Assembly (NCBI GenBank): GCA_937897085.1
Contig: CALCOR010000360.1
Coordinates: 1 to 5,689 of the forward strand
Length of the DNA: 5,689 bases
Reading direction: 5' to 3'
Source: an uncultured euryarchaeote
GTDB lineage: Archaea; Thermoplasmatota; Poseidoniia; Poseidoniales; Thalassarchaeaceae
The notes under the pieces are model-generated. The model saw nothing but the letters and a program-made list of their open reading frames with translations, was not told the DNA's origin and did not search any database. This document shows positions 1 through 5,689 of the stretch, piece by piece (positions within the stretch are counted from its first letter, which is position 1; each line of letters opens with the position of its first letter). A program made the translations under genes and the position numbers.

Positions 1-63
1 CACGAACCCGGCCACGCCGAGCAGGCTGATGGTCAGCAGCATGATGATGGCCGGCACGCTCCA
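1..63 (-). other. Start of C-terminal transmembrane helix
   Basis: The visible protein ends with VPAIIMLLTISLLGVAGFV (residues 1644-1662), a hydrophobic stretch long enough for most of one membrane helix. It follows the polar linker after the CARDB domain. A short cytoplasmic tail would be expected beyond the window. Confidence 0.75.
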
Positions 64-3000
64 GCTCCCCAGCGTCTCGGTGGCCTGGTCTATCCACCCG
101 TTGGAGGACTTGAGCCCGCCCTGGATCTCGTAGAAGTTGTCCCTCTCGCTTGACTCGACTATCTGGTTGTCCGGGTCGAGGATGATGGTCACGTCGTGTG
201 ACCCCGCCCTCACCGGGTAGAGCAGCACTATCTCGGCCGGGTCGACCCGGTCCGCCGCGTCGGGGCTCATCATCGCACCGATGACCTGCCGGTACGCGAC
301 TGACTCCTCGGCGCAGCCGTCGTTGGCCTTGATCTCGGCCAGCGACTGCTCGCAGACTATCACGTGGATGTCCGTGGCGTGGACGTTCCCGTCGTTGACG
401 ATGAACACGGTGATCGGCAGCATGTCGCCGACGTCACCGCTCTTCTTCTCCACGGAGACATCGTCGAAGCGCAGGTTGGGCGCCCTGAGCCGGATGGTGA
501 CCGGCAGCTCGTTGGTGTCGAGCAGGTCGCCCTCCCAGGACTCGGTGTCGTCGTGGTCGCCGCCGTCGTAGGCGTTGCCGAAGAGGGAGCGGACCTTCAG
601 GCCGAGGTCCTGGTTGCCCAGCGCCGCCTCGGTGCTGATGTTGACCATAACCACCACCGGGATGGTGGTGTAGGCCGCCATCTCAGGCAGGATCCAGGTG
701 TCGGTGGGGTGGTGGACGCACTCGTCCGCGGGCGCCTCGTCCCCGACCTCGAGCTCGCGGCACGGCACCTCGTAGGCGCCGTCCATGGTGGCCCACGATA
801 TCCTCCAAGTGGAGAGGTGGCCCAGCCCGGGGGACTCGCCCCAGAGGCCGGTCGAGAGGTCGACGGTGTGGTTGTGCAGGGTCGCCCTGTCGGCGACATT
901 GCCGTTGTTGGTGACGTTGAAGTTGAAGCGCACAGTGCGGCCCGGGGCGGTGGTCTTGACGTCGCTCTCTACGAACGGGTCGAGCCAGATCTGCATGTCG
1001 TGGAACTCGTTCACGGTGATGGTCAGCGTGACGCTGTCGCGCAGCCGCGTGGGCCTGCCCGCGGAGTCGGGGTAGGCCTCCTCGCTGAAGACATCGAGTA
1101 CGATCTCGTATTCGCCCGCCTCGACCTGCTGGGGCACGTTGACGCGGACCTCTATCTCCTCGACCTGGTCCCGCTGCAGCTCGCTGAGCAGGCCGCGCGG
1201 CACATCGACATCCCACAGGACGTCGAAGCCGGAGGCGAGGGCGCTGACCCTCGCCACCCTGACGTCGTAGCGGTCGGCGCCGTTGCCCTCGTTGACGGTG
1301 GTGAACGGCACCACCAGGGTCTCGGACGGGTCGACCGAGAACTCGGTCTCGGGGGTCGACGACTCGAGTTCGTAGACATGGATGACATTAGTCGAGAGCA
1401 GGACCGAGTCGGAGACCCGGCTGGCGCCGACCAGGTGCGCCTTGACGGTGAGGGCCGGCCCGAGGCCGGCGCTCGCGTTGTCGGGTGCGCAGACGACCGC
1501 CGTCACGGTGTATGGGTAGTCGATGGTGCCCCAGTGGCGGGGCTCGCTCATCCCAAGGGAGTTACCGCCGGGGGCGTTGGAGAAGTCGAGTGACATCACC
1601 CAGTTCTCCTGCCTCCAGATGTGCTCCGGGATCTCGTCGGGCCGCGCCCCGGGGGCGCCGGGGGTGGTGAACACCAGGTAGCCCGGCTGGAAGTGCTTGA
1701 TGACATCCACATCGTAGTAGGCACACTCGCCGGGGAGGACATACTCGGAGGTGTCGTAAATCTCGAAGACGATGTTGCCGCTACTCCGTATCTCGACATT
1801 GATCCACAGCTCGAGGACATCCATGCTGCCCGACGAGACCGACTTGCGCGGCTCGCCGGTAGACCAGCCCTTCAGGAAGAGGGCGAACTTGCCCGGTTCC
1901 TGCGTGGCCGGGATGCTGACCTCGAGGTTCTTGGTCACCGACTGACCGGGGTCAAGGGAGACCGAGAGCGGGAAGCGGACCTGCCAGCCGAACGGCAGCA
2001 GCCACTCCTGCTGGCCCTCGATGGTGTTGGGGTCGTAGAAGGCGAAGGTGTCGAACACGTTCCCAGTGTTGGTGATGGTGATCGAGAAGATGGCGGTCTG
2101 CCCCTGCTCGACGTCGGCCTCTGAGTGGCTGGTGTCGAGCTGGATGCCGTGCTTGACGTCCATCATGGTCAGCGTCAGGCGGTCGCTGCGAATCGCCGGG
2201 TCCTTGTGCGATATCGCTGAGACCGTGACATAGGCGTTCTCGTCGTGGTTGGCCTGGTAGACCGACGGCGCCCTGACCCGCATGTAGACGCGGGCCGCCT
2301 CGCCGCCCCTCAGGTAGATGTCCGTGTCGGGGAAGATGGCGGTATGGTTACTGGCGAAGAAGAGGGTCATCGACCAGTTGCCCGCGTTGCAGGTCTGGGA
2401 TATCCCGTGCGCCTCCGCTATCTCCCTCGGGATGACGCAAAGCACGCTCATGTTCATCGAGTAGGTGTCAGCGACAAGGTCGACCGGTCCGGGTGTGGTG
2501 TTGTTGATGGTCATGTTGAAGATCGTCTCCTCGCCGGGTTCGATAATGTGCAGCCAGTCGGCGTCGCCCTCCTCAAGGTAGACATCGACCTGACCGGTCA
2601 AGATGTGAGTGTAGCAGATGGTGTACATGTTGTTGTTCGAGGTCCCGTCGCACTTGCTGGTGTCCGACCAGGCGATGTGGGCACCGCTGCCCATGTCGTT
2701 GGCGAAGGCGGGTGGCTGGCCCAGTTCGGGGGCGCGGCCGGTGTTGGGGCCGAGCTTGTCCGAGGCCCACCGAGTCACCGGAGTGACCTCCCACTCGTCG
2801 ATGATGTAGGTGGCCAGCGAGTTGAGGGGGATGCCGTCGGGGTAGGCGTCGTTGGTGTGGTTGAGTCGGGTGTAGACGACCTCCTCGCCGGCGCTGACAT
2901 TGGAGTTCTCGAGCCACGCGATGTGGACGTTGTCCTGGTTGTCCGTGAGGACCACCGGCATGTGGGAGGAGGGTCCCCATGGCCGCGAGGGCGGGATGTT

Positions 3001-4986
3001 GTTCTTGCCCTCGACATTGGATATCGGGTAGTCGTAGATCTGCTTGATTCCGTAGGACGGCAGGCCGCCGTGCACTCCGTTCCACTCGGCGGCGCCGCGC
3101 AGGCGGAGGCGGGTGTACCAGACCTCGTAGTTGTCGTCCTTGTCGAAGCCATAGCCGCGTCCGTCCATCCACACGAGGTGGGTGTTTCCGTTGGTATCGA
3201 TGGCGATGGAGGGGTGAAGGCTGAATGAGTCGTCGATGGTGATGCGTGTGTCGTTGACGACGACGAGGTTTCCGTATCCTTGAGCATCCACTGAGGGACC
3301 TATGATCTCCTGATACGCATTGCCGCTGGTGAAGTGTCCCTCATCACCGTACGCCCAACCTGGAGGTGGACTATCGACAAGAGAGTGGGGGTCGAGGACA
3401 GTCATGTAGATCTCACGCGAGTTGTTGGTGGCGAGGTAGACCATCGCCTCGACGAGGATGTTCATCTGGTTGCTGCCGGTTGCGGGGAAGGCGTAGACCT
3501 GCCCTCCAGCATCTGTGTTCCTGATGGTCGAGCCCGGGCAAATCCGGGTTCCCGTGGAGACCTGCCCGTTAGGGCACTGCGCCAGGTCCTTCATGTGAGA
3601 CTGGATGTTGGTGCCGCCGCCCCAGGTGCTGCCATGCATCGGTACGGGGATGACACCCGCGCGCACGCAGGAGTCGTGCGCCTCGTTGATGCTCTGAATG
3701 TCGTCGGATTGCTGAGAGGGATCGCCTCCGTAGGGACCCTCGTCGGAGATTGGCATGACGATCTTGGTCGCGTTTGGGTTCCACTTGTGGTCCCTCTGCG
3801 TAGGGGGATTTCCGGGTACATTTCCGTTGGCGTCTATCCATGAGAGGCAGGCCCAAGTAGAGCCGGGGCCCCAGAACTCAGAGTAGTACCCACCGTCCTG
3901 AGGGAGGTTGGTAGCAGAGCCACCGAACACGACCTCAGTCAACTTTCGGATTCCACCGGAGTCGTCACCCTGCACAAGACCGAGTGCTGTAGCCCGCACA
4001 TTACCGCCGCTGCCGCCGGTTGCGTATGGGATCGCACAGGAGCCAGATGTCGCAGCGCCCGGCGTGTTTCCACTCAGAAGATAGAGGGTTTCGTAGACTG
4101 TCATGTTGGCCTGCTCGAGCATCGGCTTGATGCCTTGGAAGAAACCGCCGCCGGACCAATAGCCGCCGTAGAGAACGGTGCACATGTCTGCCCATTCGGA
4201 ATACATCGAACCTGAGGTGTCGATAGGGGCGACAATCTCCACCTTTCCACCACGGGTGTCGTCCCATACCACCTGAACGAAGTCATCTGCGTCGATTGCG
4301 ATGTCTGGATGACCCTTGTGACCGATGACCGGGGTTAGAAGAGTGTCGTCGACTGCGGTGATGGCCGCTCTTGTCGCATAGTCGATGTCAAGCATCGTGT
4401 AGTATATCTGAGGCTGGTTGTAGAACTTGCCGAGCTGTTCGTACGCATCCTCCCAGACGATGTGAACGCTACCCTCTGAATCGACATCGATCGCCGGCCA
4501 GTCTCGGTCCTGGTTGCGCTGGCTGACTGTGTAATCGTCTACGAGACTAATTACAGAGTCTTCTCCTGACGAACCGTCCTGGTCGTCGTGGGCCGGGTCG
4601 AGAAGGGTGTAGAGAAGGGAGTGCTGCCCCGACTTGTCTACCCATGAGACGTGTACTCGACCTTCGTCGTCAACGACTATGTCCGGATGCCAAGCGCGAT
4701 GTGCACCGGGGTTGGAAATCTGTGTCGCATCAATCAGAGTCTGTGCGCGAGGATCGAGCATCGAATAGAAGAGGTGCTGGGTGTTTCTACTCCAGACAAC
4801 ATGTATGTTTCCTTCTGAATCGGAAGCCACCGCGGCCATCCTATCGTTCGCCTGTCCACCATCAACTATCTGAACAGCATCGGTGATTACCACCGATGCT
4901 GCCTGCGTGGTTGGTGAATAACCAGCAACAAAACTGCTGAACACCATCAGCAGGACCATCATCATACTCTTGTTCGTTTGATTCAT
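1..4986 (-). CDS. Giant secreted surface protein: beta-propeller with nested vWA domain, CARDB-type stalk and C-terminal membrane helix (3' end cut by window)
   Basis: One uninterrupted minus-strand frame gives 1662 residues and runs off the left edge without a stop. Residues 1-30 are a signal peptide. Residues 48-795 form a seven-repeat beta-propeller. A vWA domain (about 249-520, MIDAS motif D256-T-S-G-S260) is inserted in blade 4. Residues 798-1501 are about five beta-sandwich domains, 1503-1622 a CARDB domain, and a hydrophobic helix starts at 1644. CARDB and NEW3 domains are known as extracellular adhesion or spacer modules, and vWA domains bind protein ligands through a metal ion. I infer a cell-surface adhesin or ligand-binding protein held off the membrane by a stalk; the ligand is unknown and no catalytic residues are evident. 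I chose ATG 4986 because GGAG lies 9 nt upstream and the signal peptide then starts cleanly. In-frame ATGs at 4992 and 5004 are alternatives; an in-frame stop at 5029-5031 bounds the gene. Codon use changes sharply along the gene. The frame and domains are secure; the function is inferred. Confidence 0.93.
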   Translation of the reverse strand, partial: MNQTNKSMMMVLLMVFSSFVAGYSPTTQAASVVITDAVQIVDGGQANDRMAAVASDSEGNIHVVWSRNTQHLFYSMLDPRAQTLIDATQISNPGAHRAWHPDIVVDDEGRVHVSWVDKSGQHSLLYTLLDPAHDDQDGSSGEDSVISLVDDYTVSQRNQDRDWPAIDVDSEGSVHIVWEDAYEQLGKFYNQPQIYYTMLDIDYATRAAITAVDDTLLTPVIGHKGHPDIAIDADDFVQVVWDDTRGGKVEIVAPIDTSGSMYSEWADMCTVLYGGYWSGGGFFQGIKPMLEQANMTVYETLYLLSGNTPGAATSGSCAIPYATGGSGGNVRATALGLVQGDDSGGIRKLTEVVFGGSATNLPQDGGYYSEFWGPGSTWACLSWIDANGNVPGNPPTQRDHKWNPNATKIVMPISDEGPYGGDPSQQSDDIQSINEAHDSCVRAGVIPVPMHGSTWGGGTNIQSHMKDLAQCPNGQVSTGTRICPGSTIRNTDAGGQVYAFPATGSNQMNILVEAMVYLATNNSREIYMTVLDPHSLVDSPPPGWAYGDEGHFTSGNAYQEIIGPSVDAQGYGNLVVVNDTRITIDDSFSLHPSIAIDTNGNTHLVWMDGRGYGFDKDDNYEVWYTRLRLRGAAEWNGVHGGLPSYGIKQIYDYPISNVEGKNNIPPSRPWGPSSHMPVVLTDNQDNVHIAWLENSNVSAGEEVVYTRLNHTNDAYPDGIPLNSLATYIIDEWEVTPVTRWASDKLGPNTGRAPELGQPPAFANDMGSGAHIAWSDTSKCDGTSNNNMYTICYTHILTGQVDVYLEEGDADWLHIIEPGEETIFNMTINNTTPGPVDLVADTYSMNMSVLCVIPREIAEAHGISQTCNAGNWSMTLFFASNHTAIFPDTDIYLRGGEAARVYMRVRAPSVYQANHDENAYVTVSAISHKDPAIRSDRLTLTMMDVKHGIQLDTSHSEADVEQGQTAIFSITITNTGNVFDTFAFYDPNTIEGQQEWLLPFGWQVRFPLSVSLDPGQSVTKNLEVSIPATQEPGKFALFLKGWSTGEPRKSVSSGSMDVLELWINVEIRSSGNIVFEIYDTSEYVLPGECAYYDVDVIKHFQPGYLVFTTPGAPGARPDEIPEHIWRQENWVMSLDFSNAPGGNSLGMSEPRHWGTIDYPYTVTAVVCAPDNASAGLGPALTVKAHLVGASRVSDSVLLSTNVIHVYELESSTPETEFSVDPSETLVVPFTTVNEGNGADRYDVRVARVSALASGFDVLWDVDVPRGLLSELQRDQVEEIEVRVNVPQQVEAGEYEIVLDVFSEEAYPDSAGRPTRLRDSVTLTITVNEFHDMQIWLDPFVESDVKTTAPGRTVRFNFNVTNNGNVADRATLHNHTVDLSTGLWGESPGLGHLSTWRISWATMDGAYEVPCRELEVGDEAPADECVHHPTDTWILPEMAAYTTIPVVVMVNISTEAALGNQDLGLKVRSLFGNAYDGGDHDDTESWEGDLLDTNELPVTIRLRAPNLRFDDVSVEKKSGDVGDMLPITVFIVNDGNVHATDIHVIVCEQSLAEIKANDGCAEESVAYRQVIGAMMSPDAADRVDPAEIVLLYPVRAGSHDVTIILDPDNQIVESSERDNFYEIQGGLKSSNGWIDQATETLGSWSVPAIIMLLTISLLGVAGFV
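121..480 (-). other. CARDB domain next to the membrane helix
   Basis: Residues 1503-1622 show the CARDB (cell-adhesion-related domain in bacteria and archaea) signature. It opens with PNLRFDDVSV, continues with LPITVFIVNDGNVHATDIHV, and ends with the typical G-x-H-x-V-x-I-x-L-D-x-x-N-x-I-x-E-S-x-E-x-x-N series at 1595-1617. Two cysteines (1545, 1558) probably form a disulphide. Confidence 0.8.
484..2595 (-). other. Stalk of about five beta-sandwich (CARDB/NEW3-like) domains
   Basis: After the propeller, residues 798-1501 split into domains at roughly 798-941, 943-1042, 1060-1204, 1205-1325 and 1326-1501. Their signs are Ig-like strand patterns such as IEPGEETIFNMTINNT, VEQGQTAIFSITITNTGNV, VDPSETLVVPFTTVNEGN and APGRTVRFNFNVTNNGNV. 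The second (943-1042), with LDPGQSVTKNLEVSIP and then GKFALFLKG, is closest to the NEW3 type. Cysteine pairs sit in the first (850/866), third (1088/1166) and fifth (1409/1423). Such arrays act as spacers or binding modules on prokaryotic surfaces. Exact boundaries are estimated by eye. Confidence 0.65.
2602..4845 (-). repeat. Seven-blade beta-propeller coded by degenerate protein repeats
   Basis: Seven copies of a blade motif are visible in the translation, first residues and key tryptophans at: blade 1, 48 (W65); blade 2, 100 (W115); blade 3, 163 (W178); blade 4, 226 (W241); blade 5, 591 (W606); blade 6, 676 (W691); blade 7, 758 (W773). The core is HPxIxxDxxGxxHxxW. A final strand follows in each: FYSMLDP, LYTLLDP, IYYTMLDI, IYMTVLDP, VWYTRL, VVYTRL, ICYTHI. 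The strand that completes blade 4 lies after the vWA insertion, at residues 526-533. Seven copies fit a closed seven-bladed propeller. The repeats have diverged at DNA level, so this is a protein repeat rather than a recent tandem duplication. Blade 7 carries a close cysteine pair (C779, C791). Confidence 0.8.
3427..4242 (-). other. vWA domain inserted in propeller blade 4
   Basis: Residues 249-520 begin with strand VEIVAPI and the MIDAS motif DTSGSM (D256, S258, S260), the metal site of vWA domains. A second strand, KIVMPISDEG, supplies D415, the usual acidic MIDAS residue. The C-terminal half follows the family pattern: a helix with AHDSCVRAG, strand VIPVPMHG, a helix MKDLAQC, strand QVYAFPA and a last helix ILVEAMVYLA. 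At about 270 residues it is longer than the usual 180-200. The extra length is a Gly- and Trp-rich stretch around 273-404. It contains six cysteines (269, 317, 380, 440, 471, 483). The MIDAS threonine is uncertain: T333, in NVRATALGL, is the best candidate. Confidence 0.82.
4897..4986 (-). other. Signal peptide of the surface protein
   Basis: Residues 1-30 have a short polar start with one lysine (MNQTNKS), a hydrophobic core (MMMVLLMVFSSFVAGY, 8-23) and a small-residue region ending TTQAA. Cleavage after A29 or A30 is plausible. This directs the protein to the Sec pathway. There is no lipobox cysteine, so it is not a typical lipoprotein. Confidence 0.8.
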
Positions 4987-4995
4987 TTCCATCGA

Positions 4996-4999
4996 CTCC
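4996..4999 (-). promoter_or_regulatory. Shine-Dalgarno-like GGAG of the surface-protein gene
   Basis: GGAG on the minus strand ends 9 nt before ATG 4986 and only 3 nt before ATG 4992. ATG 5004 lies upstream of it. The spacing favours 4986 as the start, in agreement with the signal-peptide shape. Confidence 0.45.
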
Positions 5000-5037
5000 G
5001 GCATCTCTGCCAACAGTCCCGAACGGGCTCAAAGTCC

Positions 5038-5046
5038 TACTTAACT
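5038..5046 (-). promoter_or_regulatory. Possible archaeal TATA-like element
   Basis: AGTTAAGTA on the minus strand is the most AT-rich patch near the gene start, about 52 nt upstream of ATG 4986. Transcription starting some 25 nt downstream of it would leave a leader of about 30 nt. The match to an archaeal TATA box is weak and this is only a candidate. Confidence 0.2.
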
Positions 5047-5052
5047 GCGCTC

Positions 5053-5072
5053 CCTTACGGTCAGTTGTAAGG
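5053..5072. other. Intergenic inverted repeat (6-bp stem, 8-nt loop)
   Basis: CCTTAC at 5053-5058 is the exact reverse complement of GTAAGG at 5067-5072. It lies between the two co-oriented genes, 18 nt past the upstream stop codon in the direction of transcription. No T-run follows it on the minus strand, so it is not a convincing terminator. It could be an operator, a weak hairpin or chance. Confidence 0.3.
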
Positions 5073-5089
5073 AGTTGTGAAAAGACGGT

Positions 5090-5689
5090 TCAAAGCCACT
5101 CAGAAGGGTCGAAACCAGAGCCAAAGGTCCCGCCTTCATCGGTGCTGACGACATTGTCTGTTGAGGGGGGTTGCTGCGCCCCTTCCGGAGCCTGCTGCCA
5201 ATCGTCCACGGGTCCCGGTCTTCCTACGCCCGGGCCGTACGAGTACTTGATTTCGTGAATCAGCGCCAACTTAGTCAGCCAAAGGTGGCGTAGAGTCTGC
5301 ATCAACTCATTTTGGCTCAGTCCATCACTCCAAATCGGTTGGCTTAGGTTGAACGCCTGCAGAGGTCCGGGGGGTGCCTCGTTCGAGTTGCGGACATGCA
5401 GAACCCAATCGACCCCGCTACGCGTGAGGTGTAGGCGGGTGTCGTGCAGCCAAGACTCCCAACCTTCAGCATCCTCAGCGGTGTTGCGCACCATCTCATC
5501 CTGCTGACCTGCATCGACTTGAGTGACCGTTGATACCACCACGAGGTCGCGCTGTTTGGGTGATGCGATGTTGAAGACATGGCCGTGTGGGGTAGGGGGA
5601 TAGCGGACAAGCAGGTGGAAGCGAGCACGGGGGTCTGGGCGGTCCCTGACCTCAAGACCCTCGGAGGTGAGCCAGTTGCGAATGTTCGC
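5090..5689 (-). CDS. DUF2299-like conserved archaeal protein (5' end cut by window)
   Basis: The frame enters at the right edge and ends at TGA 5092-5090, giving 199 residues. A GTG at 5542 could pass for a start, but the frame continues upstream with protein-like sequence (NIRNWLTSEGLEV, then RFHLLVRYP), so the gene begins outside the window, probably only a few residues away. The order WLxxEG, a hydrophobic strand, FNIASPKQRDLVVVSTV, a helix with WESWLHDTRLHLTRSGVDW, and a final amphipathic helix (ELMQTLRHLWLTKLALIHEI) resembles what I recall of DUF2299. That is a small cytosolic archaeal family with a fold like type III secretion chaperones and no established function. The last 48 residues, rich in G, P, Q and D and ending SEWL, look disordered. 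There is no signal peptide in the visible part and no membrane segment. It lies upstream of the surface-protein gene on the same strand. The frame is secure; the family assignment is from memory of its pattern and is moderate. Confidence 0.85.
   Translation of the reverse strand, partial: ANIRNWLTSEGLEVRDRPDPRARFHLLVRYPPTPHGHVFNIASPKQRDLVVVSTVTQVDAGQQDEMVRNTAEDAEGWESWLHDTRLHLTRSGVDWVLHVRNSNEAPPGPLQAFNLSQPIWSDGLSQNELMQTLRHLWLTKLALIHEIKYSYGPGVGRPGPVDDWQQAPEGAQQPPSTDNVVSTDEGGTFGSGFDPSEWL

Noticed and set aside
364..1593. Long plus-strand open frame of 409 codons, partly overlapped by another at 1621-2124
   Set aside because: It is antisense to the surface-protein gene. Its translation is a low-complexity mix of V, D, G, R and A with no recognisable domain, while the minus strand gives clear CARDB-type domains. 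High GC at third codon positions suppresses stops on the opposite strand.
2573..3172. Minus-strand open frame of 199 codons in another frame, and similar ones at 683-1216 and 2775-3287
   Set aside because: They overlap the true minus-strand frame and give Arg-, Pro- or Ser/Thr-rich sequence without domain pattern.
2245..3228. Plus-strand open frame of 327 codons
   Set aside because: It lies opposite propeller blades 5-7 and the first stalk domain. Its translation has no domain and is rich in V, D and G, so it is a shadow frame.
3618..3706. GGGTNI (T459) as the MIDAS threonine of the vWA domain
   Set aside because: It lies after D415 in the chain. In vWA domains the threonine comes between the DxSxS motif and that aspartate, so this looks like a coincidental match in a later loop.
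2602..4845. Sialidase (Asp-box) enzyme
   Set aside because: The blades lack the S-x-D-x-G-x-x-W Asp-box pattern and no catalytic arginine triad or nucleophile tyrosine can be placed, so only a propeller fold is called.
4987..5004. Start of the surface gene at ATG 5004 or 4992 instead of 4986
   Set aside because: Both are in frame and possible. However, no good ribosome site precedes 5004, GGAG is too close to 4992, and the extra residues MPESME add two acidic residues before the signal peptide.
5018..5027. Short near-palindrome CCCGAACGGG in the leader of the surface gene
   Set aside because: It allows only a 3-4 bp stem, which is expected by chance in GC-rich DNA, and no T-run follows.
5090..5542. 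GTG 5542 as the start of the DUF2299-like gene
   Set aside because: The same frame stays open to the window edge, and the upstream 49 codons read as conserved protein sequence (WLTSEG, FHLLVRYP), so the gene starts outside the window.

Overview
The window holds two protein-coding genes, both on the minus strand and both cut by the window edges. The larger one fills 1-4986 and is open at the left edge. It encodes a secreted, probably membrane-anchored giant surface protein, of which 1662 residues are visible. The smaller one (5090-5689) is open at the right edge and encodes about 199 residues of a soluble protein that resembles the archaeal DUF2299 family. A 103-bp gap separates them. I see no tRNA, rRNA, CRISPR array, insertion sequence or integrase.

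The large protein reads, from its N-terminus (right) to its C-terminus (left): signal peptide; a seven-repeat beta-propeller whose blades share the pattern HPxIxxDxxGxxHxxW followed by (I/V)xYTxLDP; a von Willebrand factor A (vWA) domain inserted inside the fourth blade; a string of about five beta-sandwich domains of the CARDB/NEW3 kind; a clear final CARDB domain; and the start of a hydrophobic helix at the window edge. Sixteen cysteines fall in even numbers within single domains, and sixteen N-glycosylation sequons lie outside the signal peptide. Both suit an extracellular protein. The layout suggests a stalked adhesin or ligand-binding protein: the sandwich domains hold a metal-binding vWA/propeller head away from the membrane.

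The likely source is a planktonic archaeon of the Thermoplasmatota, perhaps Poseidoniales (Marine Group II). This is inference. It rests on the style of the surface protein (signal peptide, propeller, CARDB-type repeats, terminal helix), the DUF2299-like neighbour and the use of AGG/AGA and ATA codons in GC-rich DNA. No taxonomic marker gene is present.

The two genes are co-oriented. The gap has only weak candidates for a promoter and a hairpin, so I cannot tell whether they share a transcript, and nothing in the sequence ties their functions together. Much of the window also carries long open frames on the plus strand and in other minus frames. These are shadows of the large gene, caused by its high GC content.
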